43,925 nucleotides of DNA from CAYMFD01 sp964389475 (GCA_964389475.1 CAYMFD010000019.1:1-43925), one strand, 5' to 3'; positions 1 to 8,677 are shown, counted from the first letter of the stretch. Notes: generated by a model from the sequence alone, not told the origin. Numbers and translations: made by a program.

Positions 1-13
1 ATAATAGAGAGAC

Positions 14-1969
14 GTGGAGCAAGAAGTAATATATAACGAAGACAATATCAGATCCCTAGACTGGAAGGAGCATATACGTATGCGACCAGGGATGTACATC
101 GGTAAGTTGGGAGATGGTTCGTCGCAGGACGATGGTATATACATCTTGCTCAAGGAGGTAATCGACAACTCGATCGATGAGTTCTTCATGGGTCATGGTA
201 AGCGCATCGACATCGACATCGCTGATGGTACGGTACGTGTGCGAGACTACGGTAGAGGCATACCGCTGGGTAAGGTCGTCGACTGTGTAAGTAAGATCAA
301 CACGGGCGGTAAATACGATAGCAAGGCCTTTAAGAAGTCGGTCGGTCTCAATGGTGTCGGTACCAAGGCCGTCAATGCCCTGTCTAGACACTTCCTCGTG
401 CAGGCCTTTAGAGATGGAGAGACCAAGGCGGCGACGTTTGACCAGGGTAATCTCATGGACGACCCTAAGAAGTCAAAGGCAGGTGAGGACAATGGTACTT
501 ACATAGAGTTTAGGCCCGACGAGACCATATTTAAAAACTATCGCTACCGACCAGAGTATGTCGAAAACCTCCTGTGGAACTATGCCTACCTCAACGCTGG
601 CCTCAAGCTAGTCTTTAACGGTAAGACCCTCGTATCGCGTAATGGTCTCAGAGACTTGCTAGAGCGAAAGACCAATGTAGAGGTACACCGCTACCCCATC
701 ATGCACCTCAAAGGCGACGATATCGAAATCGCCATCACCCACGGCCAGCAATACGGCGAAGAATACTACTCCTTCGTCAATGGGCAGAACACCACCCAGG
801 GTGGTACCCACCTACAGGCATTTAGGGCGGCCATCGTACGTACGGTGCGAGACTTCTACGGTAAGAACTACGACACCAAGGACATCCAAGCCTCCATCAT
901 AGGAGCCATATCTGTACGCGTCGAGGAGCCCGTATTTGAGTCACAAACCAAGACCAAACTCGGATCGCACAGCATAGGCCCAGATGGTCCGTCTGTCAAT
1001 GCCTTCGTCCTAGACTTCGTTAAGCGGGAGCTGGACAACTACTTACACAAGCATAAGGAGACTGCAGAGGCACTACAGAAGCGTATACAGCAGTCCGAGC
1101 GAGAGAGAAAAGAGATCGCTGGCATCAAGAAATTAGCCAACCAACGAGCTAAAAAGGCCAACATACACAACAAAAAGCTGCGTGACTGCCGACTGCACTT
1201 GACCGATAAGGCCAAGAAGAAGGCTACCGTAGAGGACAGGCGTCTAGCCACTTCGATTTTCATCACAGAGGGAGATAGTGCCAGTGGATCGATCACCAAG
1301 GCGAGGGACGTCCAGACTCAAGCCGTCTTCTCCTTGAGAGGTAAGCCGCTCAACTGTTTTGGTATGAGCAAGAAGATCGTCTACCAAAACGAAGAACTCA
1401 ACCTACTGCAGCATGCCCTTAACATTGAGGACGGCATCGAGTACCTACGTTACAACCAAGTAATCATCGCTACGGATGCCGATGTCGATGGTATGCACAT
1501 ACGCCTGCTGTTACTGACGTTCTTCCTGCAGTTTTTCCCGGATCTCGTCAAACAGGGCCACCTGTTTATACTGGAGACGCCACTATTTAGAGTGAGGGAT
1601 AAGAAGCAGACATTTTACTGCTACAGCGAGCAGGAGAAGCAGGATGCGGTCAGTAGCCTGAGAGGTAAACCAGAAATTACCCGCTTTAAGGGTCTGGGAG
1701 AGATCAGCCCTGATGAGTTCGGTGGCTTCATAGGTGACAACATCCGACTAGAGCCCGTAATGCTACATGACGGTACCAGCATTGATGATATCCTCAGCTA
1801 CTACATGGGTAAGAATACACCACAGCGCCAGGTATTTATCATTGATAATCTCAAAGTAGAGGTAGATGAGATAAAAAGTGAGGACGAGGTGATCGATCTT
1901 AAAGACCAACCTACTAAACCTGAGCCCAAGATCAACACAGCCAAGATCGCTGCAGATATCCTAGGTTGA
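14..1969 (+). CDS. parE: DNA topoisomerase IV subunit B (ParE)
   Basis: This is the ATPase subunit of the type IIA topoisomerase that decatenates chromosomes together with ParC. The N-terminal GHKL ATPase region shows EVIDNSIDE (about residues 48-56), DYGRGIP and the GLNGVGTKAVNALS loop. The TOPRIM domain has TEGDSASGS (418-426) and DADVDG (from 488). The segment LRGKPLNCFG is of the ParE rather than the GyrB (LKGKILN) type, and the length of 651 aa suits the family. The start is GTG at 14, because an in-frame TAG at 5-7 excludes anything further upstream. No strong Shine-Dalgarno sequence is seen, as is usual in Bacteroidota. The partner parC is expected nearby but is not in the window. Confidence 0.93.
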   Translation: MEQEVIYNEDNIRSLDWKEHIRMRPGMYIGKLGDGSSQDDGIYILLKEVIDNSIDEFFMGHGKRIDIDIADGTVRVRDYGRGIPLGKVVDCVSKINTGGKYDSKAFKKSVGLNGVGTKAVNALSRHFLVQAFRDGETKAATFDQGNLMDDPKKSKAGEDNGTYIEFRPDETIFKNYRYRPEYVENLLWNYAYLNAGLKLVFNGKTLVSRNGLRDLLERKTNVEVHRYPIMHLKGDDIEIAITHGQQYGEEYYSFVNGQNTTQGGTHLQAFRAAIVRTVRDFYGKNYDTKDIQASIIGAISVRVEEPVFESQTKTKLGSHSIGPDGPSVNAFVLDFVKRELDNYLHKHKETAEALQKRIQQSERERKEIAGIKKLANQRAKKANIHNKKLRDCRLHLTDKAKKKATVEDRRLATSIFITEGDSASGSITKARDVQTQAVFSLRGKPLNCFGMSKKIVYQNEELNLLQHALNIEDGIEYLRYNQVIIATDADVDGMHIRLLLLTFFLQFFPDLVKQGHLFILETPLFRVRDKKQTFYCYSEQEKQDAVSSLRGKPEITRFKGLGEISPDEFGGFIGDNIRLEPVMLHDGTSIDDILSYYMGKNTPQRQVFIIDNLKVEVDEIKSEDEVIDLKDQPTKPEPKINTAKIAADILG

Positions 1970-2049
1970 TACTAGGTCTGGAGAGGTAAGCTACCTTGAC
2001 TTGCTTGCGTAATAACGACTGAGAGGGTTAGGTTCTCGAACCATAATGC

Positions 2050-2066
2050 GGATTATACGTTAATCC
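2050..2066 (+). promoter_or_regulatory. inverted repeat just upstream of the 77-aa ORF
   Basis: GGATTA and TAATCC (2050-2055 and 2061-2066) form a perfect 6-bp stem with a 5-nt loop, ending 4 nt before the ATG at 2071. A hairpin here would cover the ribosome landing zone. It could also be a protein binding dyad or chance. Confidence 0.25.
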
Positions 2067-2070
2067 CGTC

Positions 2071-2304
2071 ATGGATACAAGCAATATAGCGGGATGGTCA
2101 ATGGGCCTCATGATATTATCAATCGTAGTAGCGGGTATAGCTCCATCGGCGACAACAATATTATTTGCGATGACATTCATAGGCATAAGTATGATCTGCC
2201 TGGTAGTGGGTGTGCTCGTCGATAAGACACCCATAGTGGAGACCAAGAGTATCGAGAAGAACTACGGTCCTGGTAAAGAGCACGACGACAACTACACCTA
2301 CTAG
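2071..2304 (+). CDS. small two-helix membrane protein, unknown function
   Basis: A 77-aa ORF that I do not recognise. It has two hydrophobic stretches (about residues 10-30 and 33-49) followed by a charged, probably cytoplasmic tail ending in acidic and Tyr residues. An antisense ORF exists, but the hydrophobic pattern and charged tail favour the plus strand. Its stop codon shares the CTAG at 2301-2304 with the stop of the convergent SafE gene. A 6-bp inverted repeat lies immediately before the ATG. Reality of the gene is likely but not certain. Confidence 0.5.
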   Translation: MDTSNIAGWSMGLMILSIVVAGIAPSATTILFAMTFIGISMICLVVGVLVDKTPIVETKSIEKNYGPGKEHDDNYTY

Positions 2305-2996
2305 TGGCACATTACAGGATGCTTAATTGCTGTCCAAAAATCTAGCTCAGCGGGCATCTCTACCACAAGTCCTCTGTAGATCATAAAGACTCCAAAGCAC
2401 AGCGTAACATAAGGCAGCACCTTGCGAAAGCTCAATCGTAGGCTTACAGGTACGATCCCCTCTCCGATCGTCAGCGCAATCATGGCTGGCACTGTACCTA
2501 GCCCAAATAACAACATAAAAACACCGCCCTCAACTATCGAAGGACTGGCTAGCGAACCTGCAAGTGCTAGGTACACTAGCCCACAAGGCAATAAACCATT
2601 GACCATACCGAGGACGTACCTAGGCTGGGCGGTGGTGCCCTCGTAGATTTTGGAAAGCAGTGTGGTAGTGCCGCGTCGTATCTGCTTACCGATGTATGTA
2701 CGACCTACGGCGGTATCTACATCCACACTCGTCAAGAATGACAGTACCATCGCAATACCCACAAGGATCGACAGCCACTGCTGTATGCCTGCTACGAGCA
2801 TGGCATTACCTACGAGACCAAATAGTAGTCCTAACAGCACATAGGTTGTCGTCCTACCTAGGTGGTAGGACAATCCACTGTATAAAGCGGACCACTTGGT
2901 ACCGCCTCCAGAGGCGAATGTCATAGCCAGAGGGCCACACATACCGATGCAGTGCAGACTACCGAAAAGACCCAATGTGAATGCGATATATAGCAT
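2301..2996 (-). CDS. sulfite exporter TauE/SafE family membrane protein (cco-associated)
   Basis: A 231-aa integral membrane protein with about six hydrophobic segments. The N-terminus carries the signature GSLHCIGMCGPLA (about 12-24), and a second cysteine motif GLLPCGLVY lies near residue 135. These paired Cys motifs mark the SafE-type branch commonly encoded at the end of cbb3 oxidase operons (CcoI/CcoH neighbourhood), where copper or haem maturation is suspected. It is the last gene of the ccoS...ccoH run, 11 bp after the ccoH stop. The transported substrate is not established; the family name sulfite exporter is only a Pfam label. Its stop overlaps that of the convergent small gene. Confidence 0.8.
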   Translation of the reverse strand: MLYIAFTLGLFGSLHCIGMCGPLAMTFASGGGTKWSALYSGLSYHLGRTTTYVLLGLLFGLVGNAMLVAGIQQWLSILVGIAMVLSFLTSVDVDTAVGRTYIGKQIRRGTTTLLSKIYEGTTAQPRYVLGMVNGLLPCGLVYLALAGSLASPSIVEGGVFMLLFGLGTVPAMIALTIGEGIVPVSLRLSFRKVLPYVTLCFGVFMIYRGLVVEMPAELDFWTAIKHPVMCH

Positions 2997-3007
2997 AATG
3001 CCTAGCG

Positions 3008-3442
3008 CTAGAGGTATAAGTCTACCTCACGATAATAGGTCTTACCGGCCTCCTGCCAGTCGACCTTCAAGCGCCATCTACCTGGAAGTAGGTCGCCAGT
3101 CTCGATCAGCATCTCACTCTTACTAATGGGCATATCAAAATCATGCTCGCTACCAGATGGTCTATACCATTCTATGTTGCCAGTGACTAGCGCATCGGTA
3201 TCAAAGTGTAGGATTACCTCATCCTCACCTGCGGTATGTGTCACATTGAGGTTATCAGCCGTTCGACTACGGGATTCCTTATCATACTGATCTTGGTAGG
3301 CAAGATCCTTGGCATAGTAGTCATCGACGACTAGTGTATGATCTACGCCGAAGGAGGCTACCAGTGCTGTAACTAAGACACCTACGAATATGACGTAGAA
3401 GACAAAAATGCCGTGTCCCCAGTGGAAATTTTTCGCTTTCAT
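3008..3442 (-). CDS. ccoH: CcoH/FixH family cbb3 oxidase assembly protein
   Basis: A 144-aa protein with one N-terminal membrane anchor (about residues 10-31, after MKAKNFHWGHG) and a periplasmic beta-rich domain ending in GRWRLKVDWQEAGKTYYRE, the part typical of FixH. FixH-type proteins assist maturation and stability of cbb3 cytochrome oxidase. It lies 18 bp downstream of ccoG in the same direction, so co-transcription is likely. Confidence 0.85.
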   Translation of the reverse strand: MKAKNFHWGHGIFVFYVIFVGVLVTALVASFGVDHTLVVDDYYAKDLAYQDQYDKESRSRTADNLNVTHTAGEDEVILHFDTDALVTGNIEWYRPSGSEHDFDMPISKSEMLIETGDLLPGRWRLKVDWQEAGKTYYREVDLYL

Positions 3443-3460
3443 ATCTCAATGCTTTTTAAG

Positions 3461-5008
3461 TTATTTCGTGTTAGTAGGACCCATAAATGTGGTCGTCGTC
3501 TGATCGATGACCTCGTCACCATCCATTACCCTGATCTTGAGTTTGGTCTTGCGACTATTGACTAGATCTTTGGGAATTTTGATAAAAACGGCCCCCTCAG
3601 AGACCTGTCTAGCTATAGAGTGTGGCGCCTGCCCTACAGGATCAAATATAATCTCAGGGTGATCGACCACCTCAAAAGTAATGACGGTCTCTAGGTCTGT
3701 CTTATTGATTAACTGATAGTTGTACAGATTACTGATGTAGCCATCATTTTGATCGTAGTACAGCGTACCTGGTGTTCTCAACATGAGGGTCTCTATGCTA
3801 GACCTATTGAGAAAGAGGAAGCCCTCGAGCCCGATCAGTATCACTAGCACCACCGAGTAGGCGGCAACTCTCGTATTCCATATCGAGCGAGTACCCTTGA
3901 CGATGGCCTCTTCACTATCTATACGTATGAGGCCAGTAGGTTTTTCGATCTTGACCATCACCTCGTCACAGGCATCCATGCATGCGGTACAGTTGATACA
4001 CTCTAGCTGTATGCCATCTCTTATATCTATGCCGGTAGGGCATACCTTCACACACAAGCCACAATCTATGCAGTCGCCTTTGGCAGCCTCCGCAGCTTTG
4101 ACCTCTGCCTCTATCTTGGCCAGCATGGCATCTGTAGGGCATACAGGACCTCCGCTAGCACATGTCGAGCACCCGTTGTCGCAGGACTTCTTCTCTTGAG
4201 CTGGCTTCTTCCTATTACTCTTCTTAAGTCTACCTCTTGGCTCACCACGTACGAAGTCATAGGCTACAGCCAGACTCTTATCGTCGAGTAGTACACCTTG
4301 CAAGCGACCATATGGGCAGATCGTAATGCAGACCTGCTCCCGCATAACTGTAAATACGCCGAAGAATACGATCGTAAATACGACCATCGCTATGAAACCA
4401 CCTAGGTGCTGCGATATGGGCTCTGTAATGATCTGTCGTACCTGGTCTACTCCTATCACATAGGATAGGAAGGTATGCGCAATTGCGATTGATATCAGGA
4501 TAAATATGGCATACTTAAGCGTTCGTTTTCTGATTTTTTCTGGAGTCCAGGCAGACTTATGGAGTCTCTTCTGAGCACCGCTATCTCCCTCAATCCAGTA
4601 CTCGATACGTCGAAAGAACATCTCCATAAATATCGTCTGCGGGCAGATCCACCCACAGAAAAGCCGACCAAATATGACGGTAAAGAGCACGATAAAGATC
4701 AGACCGATCAACATGGCCATCACGAAGAGGTGAAAATCTTGAGGTGCAAAATAGACACCAAAAATGATAAACTCCGTCTCTAGAACATTAAAAAGGAAGA
4801 GTGGTCGACCATTGTACTTGAGAAACGGTCCAACGAATAGAAAGGTAAGTAGGACGTATGATAGAAGTTTACGCCAGTCATAAAACTTACCATTGGGCTT
4901 CTTAGGAAAAAGCCAGATGCGCTTACCGTCTGCATCGACTGTAGCTAGCGTATCTCTGTACGTACCAGCTGCGTCATCGATGGGAGGTACTTGCCCTTGA
5001 TCTTGCAT
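3461..5008 (-). CDS. ccoG: cytochrome c oxidase accessory protein CcoG (with extra Cys-rich insertion)
   Basis: A polytopic membrane ferredoxin (515 aa) needed for cbb3 oxidase maturation; CcoG is linked to copper reduction for CuB insertion. Membrane segments occupy about 45-65, 92-115, 165-185 and 203-222, with the conserved FCGWICPQ at 117-124 and CITICPYGR at 227-235. The two ferredoxin clusters use Cys 313, 316, 319, 323 and 337, 340, 343, 347. The C-terminus has one more helix and the Ig-like FixG domain. Unusually, about 49 residues (263-311) with four cysteines (276, 280, 283, 290) sit between the RGEPRG motif and the ferredoxin domain. A hairpin in the mRNA separates it from ccoP. 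Confidence 0.92.
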   Translation of the reverse strand: MQDQGQVPPIDDAAGTYRDTLATVDADGKRIWLFPKKPNGKFYDWRKLLSYVLLTFLFVGPFLKYNGRPLFLFNVLETEFIIFGVYFAPQDFHLFVMAMLIGLIFIVLFTVIFGRLFCGWICPQTIFMEMFFRRIEYWIEGDSGAQKRLHKSAWTPEKIRKRTLKYAIFILISIAIAHTFLSYVIGVDQVRQIITEPISQHLGGFIAMVVFTIVFFGVFTVMREQVCITICPYGRLQGVLLDDKSLAVAYDFVRGEPRGRLKKSNRKKPAQEKKSCDNGCSTCASGGPVCPTDAMLAKIEAEVKAAEAAKGDCIDCGLCVKVCPTGIDIRDGIQLECINCTACMDACDEVMVKIEKPTGLIRIDSEEAIVKGTRSIWNTRVAAYSVVLVILIGLEGFLFLNRSSIETLMLRTPGTLYYDQNDGYISNLYNYQLINKTDLETVITFEVVDHPEIIFDPVGQAPHSIARQVSEGAVFIKIPKDLVNSRKTKLKIRVMDGDEVIDQTTTTFMGPTNTK

Positions 5009-5064
5009 GAGTGCTTTCGTTATGGTGAGTGAGTGAATGTGAGCGATCGTCTGAGTGTGGTATG

Positions 5065-5095
5065 TGGGGCGACAGACAACTTTGCTGCCGCCCCA
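5065..5095 (-). other. intercistronic hairpin between ccoP and ccoG
   Basis: Arms 5065-5075 and 5085-5095 pair over 11 bp, with one position pairing as G-U in RNA, around a 9-nt loop. The stem is GC-rich (TGGGGCG / CGCCCCA). It follows the ccoP stop (5110) in the operon direction and has no T-run behind it, so it is unlikely to be a full intrinsic terminator. It more likely attenuates, protects or processes the transcript between structural and assembly genes. Confidence 0.55.
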
Positions 5096-5109
5096 TCTAC
5101 CATACTCCT

Positions 5110-6006
5110 CTAATTAACTTGGGCCTTAAGGGCATCTGTACCCTCTTGCCATAGGCTACCTTCTGGCTCCTTGCCATTGGGTGGATCTGTACCGGCTAGG
5201 GTGAGTATATAGCTAGACACCTGCTGCATCGCTGTAGGTGGCAGTTGCGCCTTCCACGAGATCATACCCTTCTCTGGCACACCGTACTTGACAGTTTTAA
5301 AGACATTCTGAATACCACCACCATGCACCCAGTAAGGATCTGTGAGGTTAGGACCTACGCCACCCTCACCTAGCTGACCGTGACAAGCACTACAGCTCGC
5401 TTTAAAGATACTTTCGCCAGATGATAGAGAAGCGGCATCTGCTAGCATGACGACATTAGACTCGTCCACGGCATTGCCTTGAGTAGCTAGGTAGGCAGCC
5501 TTAGCATCCTCTGCCATAGCTATCTCCTGGTCATACTCCTCCTGTTGAGAAAGGCCAATATCTGAGAAGTGAAAGACATATACGTAAGCACCAGCCCAGA
5601 GGATGGTGATGTAGAACATATAAACCCACCATGGCGGTAGACGGTTATCGAGCTCTTCGATACCATCGTAGTCATGGTTAAGGTTTATCTCTGACTCCTT
5701 ATCCATAGGCACGAGGGCCCACATTTTTTCAGATAAGTTCTGTAAGAATGTCGCTCCGCCTTCAGCCTTCTCAGGTATAGCGATACCGTGTTCTTTAAGG
5801 TAGTCATGCGTCTGTGATATGATGACGCGATTGAGGGCTGAGTATAGTGCTAAGACGACACCAGTCAGTAGTAGCCCAGCGACTACAAAGACCATATTGT
5901 CGAATATCCAAGACAGCGCTACCTCTGAAAACTTGACTTCATCTGTTGCTGCTAGAAGGGGCTGACTTCCTGCTAGTACGGCTAGTGATAAGATTGATTT
6001 TTTCAT
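5110..6006 (-). CDS. ccoP: cbb3-type cytochrome c oxidase subunit III (CcoP), mono-haem
   Basis: A 298-aa c-type cytochrome subunit that delivers electrons to the cbb3 core. The N-terminus looks like a signal peptide (residues 1-20), followed by membrane helices at about 33-56 and 127-147. The CcoP signature HDYDGIEELDNRLPPWW (111-127) is present. One haem c site, CSACH (205-209), is visible, with a Met near 248 as likely axial ligand. Classical CcoP has two CXXCH motifs, and no second one is found here. It follows ccoQ by 32 bp in the cco operon. Confidence 0.92.
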   Translation of the reverse strand: MKKSILSLAVLAGSQPLLAATDEVKFSEVALSWIFDNMVFVVAGLLLTGVVLALYSALNRVIISQTHDYLKEHGIAIPEKAEGGATFLQNLSEKMWALVPMDKESEINLNHDYDGIEELDNRLPPWWVYMFYITILWAGAYVYVFHFSDIGLSQQEEYDQEIAMAEDAKAAYLATQGNAVDESNVVMLADAASLSSGESIFKASCSACHGQLGEGGVGPNLTDPYWVHGGGIQNVFKTVKYGVPEKGMISWKAQLPPTAMQQVSSYILTLAGTDPPNGKEPEGSLWQEGTDALKAQVN

Positions 6007-6038
6007 AGTGAAATGTGTGTGCAGTAAGAAAATAGCTC

Positions 6039-6230
6039 CTAACCGATAACGGCATTGTGCTTAGTACCATCATCGTCTAGCAGTGGCAGGTCAGAGACGC
6101 GGCGCAGCTCGCCCTTGTCTTTCTTGAATGCTAGGTAGGCGGATAGAGAGAATATGAAGAAGAAGGTACAGAGGGCGAATAAGGCCATCCAGTTGATTTC
6201 TCCTGCTCTTTCTAAAATATATTTATACAT
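6039..6230 (-). CDS. ccoQ: CcoQ/FixQ-like cbb3 oxidase small subunit
   Basis: A 63-aa single-span protein: a short N-terminus, a hydrophobic helix (about 15-35, MALFALCTFFFIFSLSAYLAF), then a charged tail beginning FKKDKGE. Size, topology and position between ccoNO and ccoP match CcoQ, which stabilises the assembled cbb3 oxidase. Sequence conservation in this family is weak, so the call rests on context. Confidence 0.8.
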   Translation of the reverse strand: MYKYILERAGEINWMALFALCTFFFIFSLSAYLAFKKDKGELRRVSDLPLLDDDGTKHNAVIG

Positions 6231-6261
6231 GATTTCTTGCTTTTAGTAATGTGTGAGTATG

Positions 6262-8391
6262 CTACTGCTCTACGATCTTGGTAGGGTTAATATCTGTACC
6301 CAGGCGCTGTAGGTAGGCTATGAGTGCGACGATCTCTTTAGTCTCTAGACCTTCCTGATCTACACCTTGTTCGTACAGCTCATCTGCGATAGTAGTCGCC
6401 TGCTGCTCTAGTAGTGCTATGGCATTATCGCGCTGGTAATCGGTGTAAGGATCACCAAGCATACGAGACACATCGATTTTGGCCTGCGTGTACTTGCTAT
6501 TGATATCCTGGTCGAGCAACCATGGGTATGGCGGCATGATACTACCAGGTGACATAAGCTCAGGCTCCATCATGTGGTTGTAGTGCCAACTATGCGGATA
6601 CTTACCACCTAGACGATGTAGATCGGGACCAGTACGCTTACTACCCCATAAGAATGGTCGGTCATAAACGAACTCTCCAGACTTACTAAACTCTCCATAT
6701 CGCTCTGTCTCTGATCTGAATGGTCTTACCATCTGAGAGTGACAACCTACACAGCCCTCTCTGATATAAATATCTCGACCCTCTAGCTCGAGTGGCGTGT
6801 ATGGCGTAACTGTAGCAATCTTAGGTACATTCTTATCGATAACCATCATCGGGAATATCTCTACGAGTCCGCCGATCAGCACTAGCACGGCACTACCGAC
6901 TAGCATCTGTATAGGTCTTCTCTCTATCCATCGGTGCCAGTGCTCACCCTTATGCGCTACGTATGCGACTCTTGGTGGAGCAGATACTTCGACATCTTTG
7001 ATGAGGGTACCAGCCTTAGCAGTCTTGATGAGGTTATACACCATTATTAAAGCACCTGCTAGGTAGATCGTACCACCTAGAGCTCTTATTCGGTACATCG
7101 GTATTACCTGTGTGACTGTCTCCAGGAAGTTACCGTAGGCGAGTAGGCCATCTGGCGTAAACTTCTTCCACATCATAGACTGTGTCCATCCTGCCCAGTA
7201 TAAAGGCACTGTGTAGAACATCGTACCCAGTGTACCTAACCAGAAGTGGGTGTTAGCCAGCTTGGTAGAGAATAGCTTAGTGCCATATAGTCGAGGCCAT
7301 AGCCAGTATAGTACACCGAAGGTCAACATACCATTCCACCCGAGTGTACCTACGTGTACGTGACCGACTGTCCAGTCTGTGTAGTGACTGATGGCGTTGA
7401 TAGATTTGATACTTAGTAGCGGTCCTTCTAGCGTAGCCATACCGTATGCGGTAACAGCCACCACCATAAACTTGAGTACAGGATCGCGGCGAACTCTATC
7501 CCATGCACCTCTTAGCGTCAATAGACCGTTAAGCATACCACCCCATGATGGAGCGATGAGCATTAGCGAAAACACACTACCTAGCGACTGAGCCCAGTCA
7601 GGCAAAGACGTATAAAGAAGGTGGTGAGGACCTGCCCAGATATATATAAAGATCAAGGCCCAGAAGTGTATGATCGATAATTTGTACGAGTACACTGGAC
7701 GATTGGCAGCCTTGGGTAGGAAGTAATACATCAACCCCAGGTAAGGCGTCGTTAAGAAGAAGGCCACGGCGTTGTGACCATACCACCACTGCACTAAGGC
7801 ATCTTGTACCCCTGCGAATACAGGAATACTATCCCACATACTTACAGGGATCTCGAGGTTTTTGATGACGTGGAGGACCGTTACGGTTATCCAGGTGGCT
7901 ATATAGAACCATACAGCTACGTAGAGGTGATTTTCTCTACGCTTGAGGATGGTACCAAACATATTGATACCAAAAGCTATCCACACAAGGGCGATCGCTA
8001 TATCGATAGGCCACTCTAGCTCCGCATACTCTGATGCACTCGTATATCCGAGTGGCAGTGTAAGTGCTGCTGCAACAATAATTGCCTGCCAACCCCAGAA
8101 ATGCACCTTTGACAAGGTGTCGTTAAACATCCTCGCCTTCATCAAGCGCTGCAAGGAGTAGTAGACTCCCATGTAAATACCATTACCTACAAATGCAAAT
8201 ATCGCTGCATTGGTGTGTAATGGTCTTATCCGACCAAATGTCAGATACTGCGTAAAATTAAGCTCGGGCCAGATCAGCTGTAACGCCGCAATAAGCCCAA
8301 CCAACATACCGACAACTCCCCATAAGGCCGTTGCGATACCGAAATCTCGTACGATCTTATTGTCGTAACTAAAGTTCTCCACGTTTGACAT
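6262..8391 (-). CDS. ccoN: fused cbb3-type cytochrome c oxidase subunits I and II (CcoN-CcoO)
   Basis: The catalytic core of the high-affinity proton-pumping oxidase, with CcoN and CcoO joined in one 709-aa chain, as is common in Bacteroidota. The CcoN part has about twelve helices with RPLHTNAAIF (haem b ligand), WYGHNAVAF and GPHHLLYT (CuB ligands) and VGHVHVGTLGWNG (haem ligands). The CcoO part carries one haem c site GCVGCHSQ (about residue 545), then MVRPFRSETERYG and GPDLHRLGGKYP. An in-frame TTG three codons upstream (8400) overlaps the ccoS stop, but ATG at 8391 gives the usual start MSNVENF and is preferred. It is the second gene of the operon, 5 bp after ccoS. Confidence 0.95.
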   Translation of the reverse strand: MSNVENFSYDNKIVRDFGIATALWGVVGMLVGLIAALQLIWPELNFTQYLTFGRIRPLHTNAAIFAFVGNGIYMGVYYSLQRLMKARMFNDTLSKVHFWGWQAIIVAAALTLPLGYTSASEYAELEWPIDIAIALVWIAFGINMFGTILKRRENHLYVAVWFYIATWITVTVLHVIKNLEIPVSMWDSIPVFAGVQDALVQWWYGHNAVAFFLTTPYLGLMYYFLPKAANRPVYSYKLSIIHFWALIFIYIWAGPHHLLYTSLPDWAQSLGSVFSLMLIAPSWGGMLNGLLTLRGAWDRVRRDPVLKFMVVAVTAYGMATLEGPLLSIKSINAISHYTDWTVGHVHVGTLGWNGMLTFGVLYWLWPRLYGTKLFSTKLANTHFWLGTLGTMFYTVPLYWAGWTQSMMWKKFTPDGLLAYGNFLETVTQVIPMYRIRALGGTIYLAGALIMVYNLIKTAKAGTLIKDVEVSAPPRVAYVAHKGEHWHRWIERRPIQMLVGSAVLVLIGGLVEIFPMMVIDKNVPKIATVTPYTPLELEGRDIYIREGCVGCHSQMVRPFRSETERYGEFSKSGEFVYDRPFLWGSKRTGPDLHRLGGKYPHSWHYNHMMEPELMSPGSIMPPYPWLLDQDINSKYTQAKIDVSRMLGDPYTDYQRDNAIALLEQQATTIADELYEQGVDQEGLETKEIVALIAYLQRLGTDINPTKIVEQ

Positions 8392-8396
8392 AGTCT

Positions 8397-8591
8397 TCAA
8401 GATGTGGTAGATACAGCGTCATCAACTTCTAGGCTAGGACTATGATCGATCATATCGTCATCGATCAACAGTCGCATAGAAGGGGTTACATCGTCATCAA
8501 ACTGACCATCTCGTACTGCCCAAAAGAAAGCAGCCAAAAAGCCGCCTGCTACGGTGAGAGAAAGAATGATGAGGAATAAGATAATCTGCAT
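8397..8591 (-). CDS. ccoS: cbb3-type cytochrome oxidase assembly protein CcoS
   Basis: A 64-aa single-helix protein with the family pattern: a hydrophobic helix (about residues 3-26), then FFWAVRDGQFDD and an acidic run containing LLIDDD. CcoS is required for haem b and copper insertion into the cbb3 oxidase. It is the first gene of the cco operon here. The copper P-type ATPase ccoI that often precedes it is absent; the upstream neighbour is the divergent DUF983 gene. Confidence 0.9.
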   Translation of the reverse strand: MQIILFLIILSLTVAGGFLAAFFWAVRDGQFDDDVTPSMRLLIDDDMIDHSPSLEVDDAVSTTS

Positions 8592-8619
8592 CTGTAGTGT
8601 GTGTGAAATAGTAATAATC

Positions 8620-8627
8620 GAAAGCTA
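8620..8627 (-). promoter_or_regulatory. candidate -7 element for the cco operon
   Basis: On the minus strand TAGCTTTC matches the Bacteroidota -7 consensus TAnnTTTG at all but the last base. It lies 28 nt upstream of the ccoS ATG. No good TTTG at -33 is seen, which would fit an activator-dependent promoter. Confidence 0.35.
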
Positions 8628-8640
8628 AGGTAGCGGCCAC

Positions 8641-8655
8641 CTGAGGGCACCTCAG
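8641..8655. promoter_or_regulatory. perfect dyad upstream of ccoS
   Basis: CTGAGG-GCA-CCTCAG is a perfect 6-bp inverted repeat with a 3-bp spacer. It lies upstream of the candidate -7 element, roughly where a -33 element or an operator would sit. No regulator can be named from the sequence. Confidence 0.35.
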
Positions 8656-8677
8656 ATGACAGGCGTCAATATGGACG

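Noticed and set aside
2026..2045. tRNA T-arm-like GGTTCTCGAACC
   Set aside because: No acceptor stem, anticodon arm or D-arm surrounds it; it is only a short palindrome.
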